Of a stretch of DNA of 64,000 nt, positions 11,449 through 22,500 are shown in pieces; position 1 is the stretch's first letter; each line of letters begins with the position of its first letter. The DNA comes from Coriolopsis trogii (taxonomy: Eukaryota; Basidiomycota; Agaricomycetes; Polyporales; Polyporaceae). The notes below the pieces were generated by a model. The model did no database searches. It saw nothing but the letters and a program-made list of their open reading frames with translations, and was not told the DNA's origin. The stretch lies in assembly GCA_020543525.1 (NCBI GenBank), contig JAHYIO010000009.1, positions 124,001 to 188,000 of the forward strand, written 5' to 3'. A program made the translations under genes and the position numbers.

Positions 11449-14400
11449 ATGACTGCTGCAGTGACACAGGTTGCAGACCTTGCCCGCTCGTCCTTGTCTT
11501 CCGATGACAAACTAGTGGCTGCTGAGCGATCCGTTAACTTATGGCGTGAAGGACTGCGAAGCAGTACGACTCTGGTCACCGTACGGGAGGTGAAGAAGGC
11601 ATCTTCCAAGTAAGTATTGAGATGCTCAGATATGATGCATGTCTCAACTGAAACGACAAATTTGTTCTCGACAGCTACAAGGTTCAGGACCCACGGGCAA
11701 GTCCCGAGAGAACATCCCGCTACCAGCCAGCTTATCATACGTCACACGCAGAAACATGACTTCTCGAGATTCGTCCTTCCAGTGACCGAAACGGAAATCA
11801 AAGAGCAAGATTGGCTCGGTAAAATCGGCGTCGGTGCAGGTCCATTGTCGGCACAACCAAACGGGTCCGTATCGTCTGGAAGTACGTTGGCCGAAGATAG
11901 CAATAAGAAGATCGTAGGAGCCGCGAGCCAAAGTGTCGAAATTTCGCCTCAACCGAACGAAGAGTTCCTCAACAGGATCCTCGAGGAGTTCATGACCATC
12001 AGATCGTTCACGAACAACCCCGGGTTGCCTAAGGAGGATCTGAAGCTCCTAGATGGAGATGCGCTGGAGCAATTGGAGAATTGCCTCAGTATCGACGACC
12101 AGTGAGCCTCGTTGTAGTTTTCCCGGATCACCATGATTTCTACTTTCGCGCAGGGATACACCAGATTCGTGGATACCTCGATCGTCCAAGTTGCTACGTC
12201 TGACAGGAAAGCATCCACTCAACGCCGAACCGAACCTCCTCACCTTATTCGAGGCCGGTTTGATCACACCTACAAAGTCAGTCGGGCAACACCCCCGGTT
12301 TCCACCTCGACTGAACTCTTTATCCATTGTACAGATTGCACTTCGTTCGCAACCATGCAGCAGTACCTCAGCTCCAGTGGGAGACTCATAAGCTCTCCGT
12401 ATACGCTGAACCTTCTGAGCTTCTTTCTAAGCCAAGGGAATTCACGATGGACGAGCTCACGTCAGGTAACTTCAAGATGTTCGAGATTCCGGTCACCATG
12501 GGTTGCGATGGAAGTGAATATCATTCTACGCATCTTGAGTCATCCTGGCGCAGATGCTTACACGTCGTACAGATCGTCGAAAGGAGGTGAATATGATCAA
12601 GCGGACCGTCGGTTTCAACTGGTCTGCTTCGGGCGTGTCCACAGCTATTTGGCGTGGGGTTCCTGTGCGAGACGTTCTTCTGGCTTGTGGGCTGGTAGAT
12701 ACCCCGACGGGGGAGAGATGGTACGCCGCATAGGAGTTGCACTGCAATCTCATATTACCTGACGCATTCGTCCTACAGGTACGTCAACTTTGAAGGCGCA
12801 GACGAGCCGTCGGATGGGCCGTACTCTACCGCAATACCATTGACGCACGCTATGAACCCGGCCAACGATGTCATTCTGGCATTCGGCATGAACGGTCGCG
12901 TCCTTCATCCTGATCATGGCTATGTGAGTCTTTTGGCGTCGTCGTCTCCGAATGGTAGCCTCACCGCCACTTCATCATCAAGCCCCTTCGTGTCATCATT
13001 CCAGTAAGTGAACAGCGGTCGTCCGTCTAGACTCAGTGTTTAGACGTCGGTAGGGTTATGTGGGTGGTCGCCAAGTAAAGTGGCTGCACAAGGTGAGGAT
13101 TCGCCTCAGACTCGGCCACATCATGCTGAATAAATGCGACGACTTGCAGATGTGGATCTCAAAGGTACCCAACACGTCATTCTACCGTGGGTACCGATGG
13201 GATCTTGGAGACCAACCGATTTGTCTCACATAGGCCTACAGACGTTTGGGACAACAAGGTCCTGCCATCGTTCATAGACTCGAAGAATCATCCGTTGGCC
13301 AAGGCATTTTTCGAGGATGAGAGTACTGCGTGCTGGGAACAGGTCAATTCGTCGCCTCTCAATCTCCTATGCAAAATGACTGACACGACATTCAGACGTT
13401 GCAATCTGTCATATGCAAACCCGCGCACGGAGAACGCATCTCTCTTGCTGACGAAGGTGCCCTGGACAAAGAGTATACAGTTCAAGGCTTCGCTTTCAAT
13501 GGTGGTGGCGAGCGTATCGAGCGCGTTGAACTAAGTCTCGACGGCGGGAAAACCTGGAAGTATTGCTTCAGGAAGTTTGTGGATGTGCCTCTTCGGTGAG
13601 TGGTCTCATCTCGCTCTTCGTCGCACATTGATGGAGACATGCGCTACAGTCATGGCGAAAAATATTGGGCCTGGATATTCTGGTGAATATGATTTCACGC
13701 TGTTCCTATTTTGCCATGCTCATCGATGCGACAGGTCGTGCGACGTTACAGTTCGGGAGCTCGTGAGGGCTTTCGAAGTCATCGTACGGGCTCACGATCA
13801 GAAGAAGAACTTCCAGCCTGAGCACATCACCTGGTACGTGGAATCCTCGCTTTCTGGATGTCTTGTATGACGAGCTAAGGTGGCATATCACAGGAACTTG
13901 ACAGTAAGTGGACGAAACTCATATTTACAAGAACACCAAACTCACCTCGGGACCTTGCTGTTATAAGGGAATGATGAAGTACGTGATGCTGCCCATCGGC
14001 ATTGCCGAATACTGAACAGTGTCCGATGATAGCAATTCCTGGTATCGGGTGCGGCCCGAGGTCACTATGGACTCGAACAGCACCTTGTCCGCGGTCCTAT
14101 TCCGACATCCTGTTGCGCCCCTTGACGAAGAGGGAGGATGGATGCCACCCCCCAAAGAGGATGCCGACGCTAAGTCTAACGCTGGATCCGAGAAGCTGAA
14201 GATCTACTCATTGGAAGAGATCGCCAAACATGACAAGAAGGTGAATGGTTTAGGCTCAATAAGGTGAAGTGACCTCGTCCGCTGATATTTTCTGTAGGAC
14301 GACGCGTGGATCATACTTGACAACAAAGTGTATGACGTGACTTCGGTACTATCGTGGCACCCAGGTGATTTCATCTGTCAGCCCGTCGTTGCAATGCACT

Positions 14401-15903
14401 CATGTCCCAGCAGGTGGTGCAAAATCAATACTGATGTATGCCGGGAAAGCTACTGTAGATGCGTCTATAGAGGTGCCGCCTGCTATTCCCACACATTGGT
14501 AAAAATGCGTGTTAACCCAGAATCTTGATACCTGTAGTACAAGGCGATCCATGACAACTGTAAGTTGTGACCGCGACCGTCTACTGTTGACAATGTGCTC
14601 ATGAGCCTGCATAGATGCTCATACTAGGCGAGACGAGGGGCTCATTGGCCAGCTCTCAAGCGAAGGTATTAAGAAAATGGACGAAGACGCTCTCCGAGCC
14701 GCGAGGGAACTTGCTAAAGTCAAAGACGAGAGGAAAGGGTTCGCGCTGCAGCCTGATGTGTTCACCCCGGCGAAGCTCGTGAGCCGCAGAGACGTGAACG
14801 CCGACAGCAGGTATGCAAACCTTCTCTCCCCAGGAAAGCGCAGACTGTCGTAGCTCATATTCACAACTGCAGGTTATACACCTTCGCCTTGCCTCCAAAC
14901 CCGGACGGTAGTGCGAGCGCTCTTGGGCTCCCTGTCGGCAGGCATATACAAATTGCGTTGCACTTCAAGGACCAAGCTGTCACGCGGAGCTATACGCCCG
15001 TGCGACCTGTAATTCCATCGGATGAAGACGGCACGTTCGACTTGCTCGTAAAGACGTACTTGCCGACATCAGGCACGGTTGTCTCTGTCGGCGGTACCAT
15101 TTCGAACTACCTCGACTGCATGAATGAAGGTAAGCATCTTGACCTCGTCCATGTCGATCGCTGAGATGCGGGATATCACAGGTGAAGAGATCGACATCCG
15201 GGGACCATCTGGAGGGATCACGTATAAAGGCCATGGTGACTTCGAGATCGACGGCGACGCCTTCCACTTCGACAAGGTGACTACCGACCATGATGTCTCC
15301 GCACCTGGTCTATGCTTATTGGATCATCATTCACTCAGATCAACTTAGTCGCCGGCGGTAGTGGACTCACTCCGCACTGGCAGCTCATACGAAGCATCTT
15401 GTCTGACCCAACGGATCTTACGCTCATATCCTTGATCGATAGGTCTGTCTATAATTCGTACATGCTCTCTGACATATTCTACTAAATGCGTTCTCGTTAG
15501 TAACAAGACCATCAACGATATCTGGATGAGAGATGAATTGGATGCTTACGCTGCAGAACATCCTCTCAGGTTCAGACTCCGGCACGTGGTGTCTATGTTA
15601 TCTCCGAGCTCAATGGGACAGAGAGTGGGATTCCGCAGTATACTAAGCTTCCTGCACGAACTGATACAGGGTCATCCCAGTGCCTGTTGGGCAGGCTCGA
15701 TAAGACAATGCTGTGAGTGACACGCTTTCCTCGCCGTTCTGAAGAGTCTGAATCAAATATTTTTCAGGCAAGAGCACTTCTACCCTCCCGCCACCAATGT
15801 CGGTGCTTTCATATGCGGTCCGGTTGGTCTGGTAGAGGATGCTGCTTTGCCCGCATTGCGAGAGCTGGGTTTCGAAGAGGATCGCTCCGTGTTCATTTTC
15901 TGA
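11449..15903 (+). CDS. niaD: Nitrate reductase [NAD(P)H], copy 1 (Mo-pterin, cytochrome b5, FAD and NAD domains)
   Basis: An intact assimilatory nitrate reductase, reducing nitrate to nitrite in the cytosol. Order of domains: an unusual N-terminal extension (VTVREVKKASSN-YKK-HDFSRFVLPV); the Mo-molybdopterin domain beginning DTPDSWIPR and RLTGKHPLN, with the molybdenum-ligand Cys in TMGCDGNRRKEVNM; the dimerisation domain ending GMMNNSWYRV; a cytochrome b5 domain with SLEEIAKHDKKDDAW and the haem motif WHPGG; the FAD domain with TRSYTPVRP and GPSGGITYKGHG; and the NAD(P)H domain with LVAGGSGLTPHWQLI and FICGPVGL. Exon 1 is 11449-11609, exon 2 only 7 nt (11675-11681). Very small exons also occur at 12983-13003, 13904-13913 and 13968-13978. 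It has at least four introns absent from copy 2. The usual CGPP is CGPV here. Reads through without stops once spliced. Confidence 0.92.
11675..11681 (+). other. 7-nt microexon of nitrate reductase 1
   Basis: CTACAAG lies between a GACAG acceptor and a GTTCAG donor. Exon 1 is 161 nt (phase 2) and the next exon must start in phase 0, so exactly a length of 1 modulo 3 is needed; 7 nt restores frame. The same heptamer in the same place and phase occurs in copy 2 at 19878-19884. Confidence 0.7.
13904..13978 (+). other. Split microexons (10 and 11 nt) coding NLT-GMMN in nitrate reductase 1
   Basis: Exons 13904-13913 and 13968-13978 are separated by a 54-nt intron (GTAAGT..TAAG). Together they make the 21 nt that copy 2 keeps as one exon, coding the conserved NLxGMxNN segment. 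Confidence 0.7.
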
Positions 15904-17689
15904 GGAATGCTGTCACAGTGGACAATCCCCGATACACCTGAGCCACTTCTGCTTACTACGATTGTTCCCGTCTGTACAGTGATGAGCACGGCTTATACAC
16001 GACCAATTTTTCGTGCTCCACGAAGCACGATGCCGCTTCATCACTTCAAGCACTAGTCGATGGAAGAGCTGGTACGCCTCACCAGTCGGCTATCATCGAG
16101 CGTTTGGTAGCTCGAGGCCTTTTCGAACCTCTCGATATACGCTTGAACGGAATCTATCACGATTGCCAGATCAGAGTAACGAGAGAAAGGAGATGATGAT
16201 GATGATGATAGTTTGTTATTATCCAGTGGGCAGGCGAACAAGCGCACAAACACTGCTGTCTTTTCTGTTATTACATAATACCCCCGCAATCATACCCAGC
16301 GTCCCAACCTCCGTCGAACTCCGCATACGCAATACACGTCAAACGCGAGTGGGAAGGGATATGGTCATCACTGATCGCTCCGCTTCCACGGCCTTGCTTC
16401 CCAACGTGGTAACTGCATTTCTCACGCTAACGGGAATCCACCCGCGCGTTCCCACTCCTCGCAAATTCCACCGCCCCAAACTGGTTGGCGGGGTTTGCAA
16501 TTTCGCGTTCCGCCCTACAGTTTTCAGGCGGCGCACGAGAGAAAGGAGAGACACCTTGTAACGCGATGTGGGTACGACGCGCGACGTGTCACGGACACGT
16601 GATCAGTGACAAAGCGCCTGGACTCACGCGTTGACATCTGAGCAGGCGGCTCTACGTCCGCGAACCAATCGACGACTCAAGGGCCGATTAATTTGGTGAG
16701 TTGATGAACTATTTCTCTCCAACAATGGATGTTTTGCGGTGTCATTAACACAGTAACCTCAGATTTGGTCGCCTGGCTCGCTACTACGAAGATAGTCGCA
16801 TCTCGGTTGGAGTCAATAGGGAGTTCCATTGCATCATATGTGAGTATGTAACGTTGCCATTGAGTAGCTTGAGGAAGTAAAGGGTCTTATGGGACAGTGC
16901 GACGACTAGGGAAAACCGGTCTCAACGGTTCGTCTCGCTGGCCACGGCCATACTAGGGCCATTGGACTAAGACCAAGGCTAGTCACATATTTGTTCCTCC
17001 AAGTCGCGCAAAACGGTGCAACTTACTCTATGCGTGCTGTATCAGTTCCTCGCTCCCTGGCGTGAGTTCAAGTGTGCTCGGAGGCTGTGGCAGTGTTGTG
17101 TGTCCCTCAGCCACTGGCAGCTAGAGCCTTATTCCGAAAGGCCTCCTCATCCACATCTAACCATCCCTTGGTCTCCCTCCCTCTAGATCTCTACTTTCAC
17201 CAGTGCTACCAGCGCACAAAAACAGCCTCACAACCTCAGGCGGACTCCCGACACGACTCGGGAAATGCTGACTAGAACGGGCATATGCCGATGCATCGGG
17301 ATACCACGCACTGGGCGACGCTGTACGCTGCTCGCGCAGACGCGCGCGTGAACCGTCGGCTCTGCAGTCGAACCGGCGTCTGCCTCCCAGGAATACCGAC
17401 CCTTCGCATCACCCCGAACTGTGTACCGTGAGTGTGGCCGGCCGCCGTATTGTAGCGACAACCACTTGTCAGAGCGTGCGAGCTTGCGCCCTCCATAGAA
17501 TCCATGTTCCCAGGAATGGCTCCCGAGGATGTCCGGTACACCGAGGTCGGTCATTAGGTGCCCTGCCGTATCCAACTGGCAGTGATATAAAGCGTGAGGT
17601 GAGTGGGCTGGATGGTATACACAACCTCATCATATCCGACTTCTCCAGCTTTTGCAATCCCCAACGCCTTATCCTTCTCGCAGTCCAAC
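15904..17689. other. Intergenic region between nitrate reductase 1 and the GST gene
   Basis: About 1.8 kb with no protein-like ORF. It holds a short trinucleotide run (ATG/GAT repeats, about 16195-16210). The length suggests an extended promoter for the GST gene or a lost gene; no remnant is recognised. Confidence 0.5.
17586..17591 (+). promoter_or_regulatory. TATA box of the GST gene
   Basis: TATAAA 104 bases before the ATG at 17690. Confidence 0.45.
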
Positions 17690-18590
17690 ATGGTTCAAAC
17701 AGGACAGATCACGTTGTACGGGCATTCGGTACGCAATGTTTCCTCCTCTCTGCGTGCGGGCGTACGTAGGACTGACTCCTCGCCTATCGTAAAGTACTCT
17801 CCCTTCGTGCATCGAGTGTGCATTGCGCTCGAACAGGCGAAGGCGGACTACACCTTGCATACCATCAATATGATGGCTAAGCCTGCTTGGTATGCGGAGA
17901 AGGTCAATCCTGCCGGAAAGGTAATCGCCTCTGTCGCTCGTTTCGTCATATGTCTCTGCTTATGGATGTCACTCAGATCCCCGCAATTACTTACGGAGGT
18001 CCCATCGTCCCCGCCGACCAGCCCTCCCCCGAGTCCGCCAAGATTAACGAGTCGATGGTCATCGTCGAGTTCATCGCCGATGTCTTCCCTGAGGCAGGCC
18101 TCCGCCCATCCGACCCAGTCAAGCTCGCGTACGCGCGGCTTTTTGTCACTCTCATGGACACCAAGTTCTTCGACGCGTTCAAGGGCTTCGTCTTCGAGAA
18201 CGCGCCGAACACGGTCATATTTGAGGCTCTCGAGGCGCTGCAGTCCCGTCTGCCGGAAACGGGCTTTGCCGTTGGAGAGTTCTCTATTGCGGACGTCGCC
18301 GCGGGGCCTTTCTTAGCGCGCCTTGTGATGCTCCTTGATAACGATCTGGGGAGGTTCCCCGTCGGTGAAGGCAAGAAGACGTTGGAGGTGCTTCGCACGC
18401 CGAAATTTGCGCGGATCATGAAGTATATCGAGGATGTCAAGCAATGGCCCAGCTTTAAGGCCACTTTTGACGAGGTGCGTCTCATTTTGCGCATCGGTAC
18501 AGTCATGATGGCATTCTGACTGGGCTTTTACTTGTGTAGGAGGAGTGCTTGACCATCTGGAAGAGCAACCCGTACTTCAAGCGGAACTAA
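17690..18590 (+). CDS. Glutathione S-transferase, omega-like (serine-type active site)
   Basis: Four exons from ATG 17690 to TAA 18590 give about 250 residues. The thioredoxin-fold N-terminal domain reads ITLYGHSYSPFVHRVCIALE, then NPAGKIPAI with the cis-Pro of the glutathione site, and INESMVIVEFIAD with the ES pair that binds the gamma-glutamyl group. The helical C-terminal domain holds FAVGEFSIADVAAGPFLARL. Where omega enzymes have CPFxxR, this protein has SPFVHR. Serine-type omega GSTs have been described in wood-decay basidiomycetes such as Trametes, where they bind plant polyphenols; I infer that class but cannot prove it. The protein probably works in the cytosol in glutathione conjugation, deglutathionylation or ligand binding. 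It sits between the two nitrate reductases on the same strand, with no known link to nitrate use. Confidence 0.9.
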
Positions 18591-19512
18591 CATTCCGAGT
18601 TCATGTACTGCTCTGGCGCAAGGACCGCGAGCGTTGTGCTGATACGCCAAGAGCCCTCGTTGTCGATGATTTCCGTGGCAACACGGCGAATAAAGCTCAA
18701 GGCACGGCGTAGTACTACTAAACACTTCGAGTCTTAGAATATGCGTTCGTGGTGGTAGAGCAGCGTCCGAATACACTGGCTTATTATATTCTACGCTTCC
18801 CGCTGCCTCGCCTCTATCACGCTGCCACTGCGCTGTCCTGTGCTTCCGCTAAGTTACGGGGCATAGAGGCTAAAGTTTAAGTCGGGCGTTTGGGATACCA
18901 TATCGGGACGAGATCTGGGCCTCAACGGAACGGCGCCCGAGTGTCCGAATTGTGGTCGTCTCCCAGGCCTGGACTCTGTCATCGCCCGTATTCCGTCTTT
19001 GTTGAGCTGTTCTCATCGACATCGACTACAGCGCTGTAGTCTGTCAGCCCGGTGACTTGCACTATACAGTCCAAGTTGACCCCCGGCTTTTCAATCTCCG
19101 ACTCCGACAAGGCTGTAACTTTCAGGCTCAACGGCGAATGGGTGCCAGTACACAATCACGATCACACTCTGAGCTCGAGAAGTGTCGTCGATGGTATTGT
19201 TTTTGATGCGGGATTCATCTTCATTCCCCCGGACTTGAACGAGATGAGCGGTCGCCGGTGGGCTTAGCTGTGAATGATACTTTTCTGTAGTGTGCTGACA
19301 GAACCGAGACGGAAGGGCGACGTCCTTGTTGCAAGTGAGTTGCGATTGCCCCAAACGAGATGTCCTGACTGACGATTTGAGCCTGGCAGCTCTGCGTCAT
19401 CGACATCTTCACAACAGACATCCCCTTTCACCCTCGATGAGATCACATCTGCCCCGTAGTCGTAGCTGGCCACACACTCTCGCCCGTTCGCACTCTCCTC
19501 CCCACTCCCATC
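18591..19512. other. Intergenic region before nitrate reductase 2
   Basis: About 0.9 kb with no supported gene. A HGATAR-type motif occurs on the minus strand near 18815 (CTATCA on the plus strand). An ORF of 71 codons at 19052-19267 has no recognisable feature. Confidence 0.45.
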
Positions 19513-22500
19513 ATGCCCGCGTGGACGAAAGAAACGCTGTCCACCCCCTGGCCCCGAGCTCACAGCGTCAAACTTGCTGCATCGCAAGTTTATGACGACG
19601 CTCATCGTGCAGCCGGGTCGAACTCTCTAGCACGGCACCGACCACTCAGTGCAGTCGATCAATTCGAAAATCGCAAAGCAGGAACGAATGGCGTCTATGG
19701 CGAGTCCGATGCTCTTCCTCACACGTATCATACGAGGGGAGAAGAGCGTGTCGAGCACTGGCAAGGCAGGCTCAAGAAGGGAGACTCTGTCGTGAGTGTG
19801 CGCGACGTGAAGAAGGCGACGCCGAAGTGTGTACTCCGAGTCCTGCCCTCTTCTCTGCGATGCTCACCCTCGTACAGCTACAAGGTCATTCACCCTCTAG
19901 TTAGTCGCTTATACAAGTGTGCACTTCCATGCGTCTGACTAGCTCGATAGAACCATGCTTTCGCCCGCTATGTCCTTCCAGTGGCGGAAAGCGAGATCAA
20001 GAATCAGGATTGGCCAGGAAAGAAGGTCAAGCGCTATGATAACGAAGATAACAAGGGTACGGGCGACAAGAAGGATGCCACCGAACCGAACAATAAGGAC
20101 GGCAAGCAGGAAGTAGTCAAGGACGACGGATCAGGCGAGCGCAATAAGGATCCGGAACTTACTCAGGAGCAGCAGAGTCTCCTCAATCAGCTCCTGGAAG
20201 AGATGCGCCTGATTGAGTCGTTCAAGAATAATCTAGGCAGACCGAAGGGAGAGCTGAAGCTCCTTGAGGACGACGCCCTATATCAGCTCGAGAGCCGGCT
20301 AAGCATCGACGATCAGTACGTCCCACTTCTTGTCTCTCGTGACTATCTGAATAACAATTTTCTAGGAGTACACCTGACTCTTGGATTCCTCGTTCCTCAG
20401 AACTGCTGCGCCTCACAGGCAAGCATCCTCTGAATGCCGAAGCGGATCTCCTCCGGCTCTTCGAAGCTGGTATGATCACTCCGACTAAGTACAAGGTCCA
20501 TGTATTCGCTATATGCACCTTGTTGATATCGTCGTATGCTCTAGGTTGCACTACGTCCGTAGCCACGGCGCTGTTCCCCAACTTACATGGGAAACACACA
20601 AATTATCCGTGTACTCCGAACCTATTGGATTACTTTCCAGGCCCAAGGATTGGTCGATGGACGAGCTGACATCAGGCGATTTTAAGATTATCGAGATGCC
20701 TGTCACCTTTGGTTGCGACGGAAGTGGGTAGTCTGCATGTCTGTAACGGGACCTATCTGACGTACTATGCAAGATCGTCGGAAAGAGGTCAACATGATCA
20801 AGAAGAGCTCCGCATTCAACTGGTCGGCCGCTGGCGTGTCAACGTGTCTCTGGCGCGGTGTGTTCGTACGTGACGTATTGCTCGCATGCGGACTTCAGGA
20901 TCAACCGGATGATGAACGATGGTACGCGAGCTTACTACTGGCTCGACCCCGTTTATACAACCTTCGATGGACTTCATAGGTACCTGAACTTTGAGGGTGC
21001 CGATGAACCTTCCGAAGGTCCATATGCAACGTCTATGCCCCTCATGCACGCCATGAACATTGCCAACGATGTCATGCTTGTTTTTGGCCAGAACGGTCGC
21101 GTGCTACATCCTGACCATGGATATGTATGTCGTGCACTCCTGTCGCGCAATAGAGTCACTGATGAAGATTGTCTAGCCGTTACGGACGATCATCCCTGGG
21201 TTCGTCGGTGGACGTCAAGTCAAGTGGTTGAAGAAGGTGACTACATCCGATGACAAGAGGCCTTGTTCATGATGCTCATCAGTTGTCGTAGCTATGGGTT
21301 TCCAAGGAGCCTAATCGCTCCCATTATCGTAGGCAAGATCTCTACATGGGCCGTTCACGGTTGACACCGCCTCGTAGATATCTGGGACAACCGGGTAGTG
21401 CCATCCTTCATCGACTCTCGAGAGCACCCACTCGCGACCGCCTTCTTCCACCACGAGAGTACTGCAGTAAACGAGCAGACGCTGCAATCTGTCATCGTGA
21501 AACCTGCGCATGACGAACGCATCCCTCTTTCTGAGAAAGGTGTCCTCAATGGCACATACAAAGTGGAGGGATTCGCATTCAATGGTGGCGGGGATGCTAT
21601 CGATCGTGTAGAACTCAGTTTGGATGGAGGGAAGATCTGGAAATATTGTTTCCGTCGATTTGTCGAGTCTCCATTGAGGTACGTCTATTATGAATAGCTT
21701 TCGTTGTAGTCACCTATAGTCATGGACAGACACGGTCAGAAGTATTGGGCATGGATCTTTTGGTGAGTCCTTAGCACCGCTTCATTGATAAATGATGTAT
21801 GAACTATAAGCAGGCATTGCGACGTGAGAATCACAGAGTTGGTCGGCGCCCACGAGATCATTGTGCGCGCGATGGACAGTCGCAAGAACGTTCAACCGGA
21901 ACACATCAGCTGGTATCTGCCCTGTGACAGCTGTCTCGTGAAACCCTACTGATGTATTTGCCCCTCAGGAATCTCATGGGAATGCAGAAGTACGTTCCCT
22001 TGTGATCGTGATGGTCGATGTTCGTTCGCCGATTGTAGGATTCAGCAACGCTTGGTATCGTGTGCGCCCGATGGTCAGCACAGACGCGGAGACATCATTG
22101 CCTGTGATCCAATTCAAGCATCCTGTCGCCCCTGGCAACGGGGACGGCGGATGGATGGAGCCTCCGAAGGATCGAGAGTCACGGAGTCAACTTGAAGACG
22201 AGCCCGATGGCATGAAGACTCTCTCCCTCGAGGAGATTGCGAAGCATAACAAGAAGGTGAGTAACCCGCAACCAAGAACAACACTCGTGACACTCATAGT
22301 GCACCACCTAGGACGACGCATGGCTTATTCTGGACAACAAAGTCTACGACGTTACGTCCGTCTTGAGTTGGCATCCCGGCGGTGCGAACGCGATTCTAGC
22401 ATACGCCGGCAAGGCGACTGTCGACGTCACCAATGAGGTATTTTTATTCCTATCTGGAGGTTTGTAGGATTGATACTCATCTATGCATTACAGTACAAGG

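Noticed and set aside
16013..16561. Plus-strand 182-codon frame between nitrate reductase 1 and GST
   Set aside because: Contains a microsatellite-coded Met run and Arg/Ser-rich random-like sequence; no domain.
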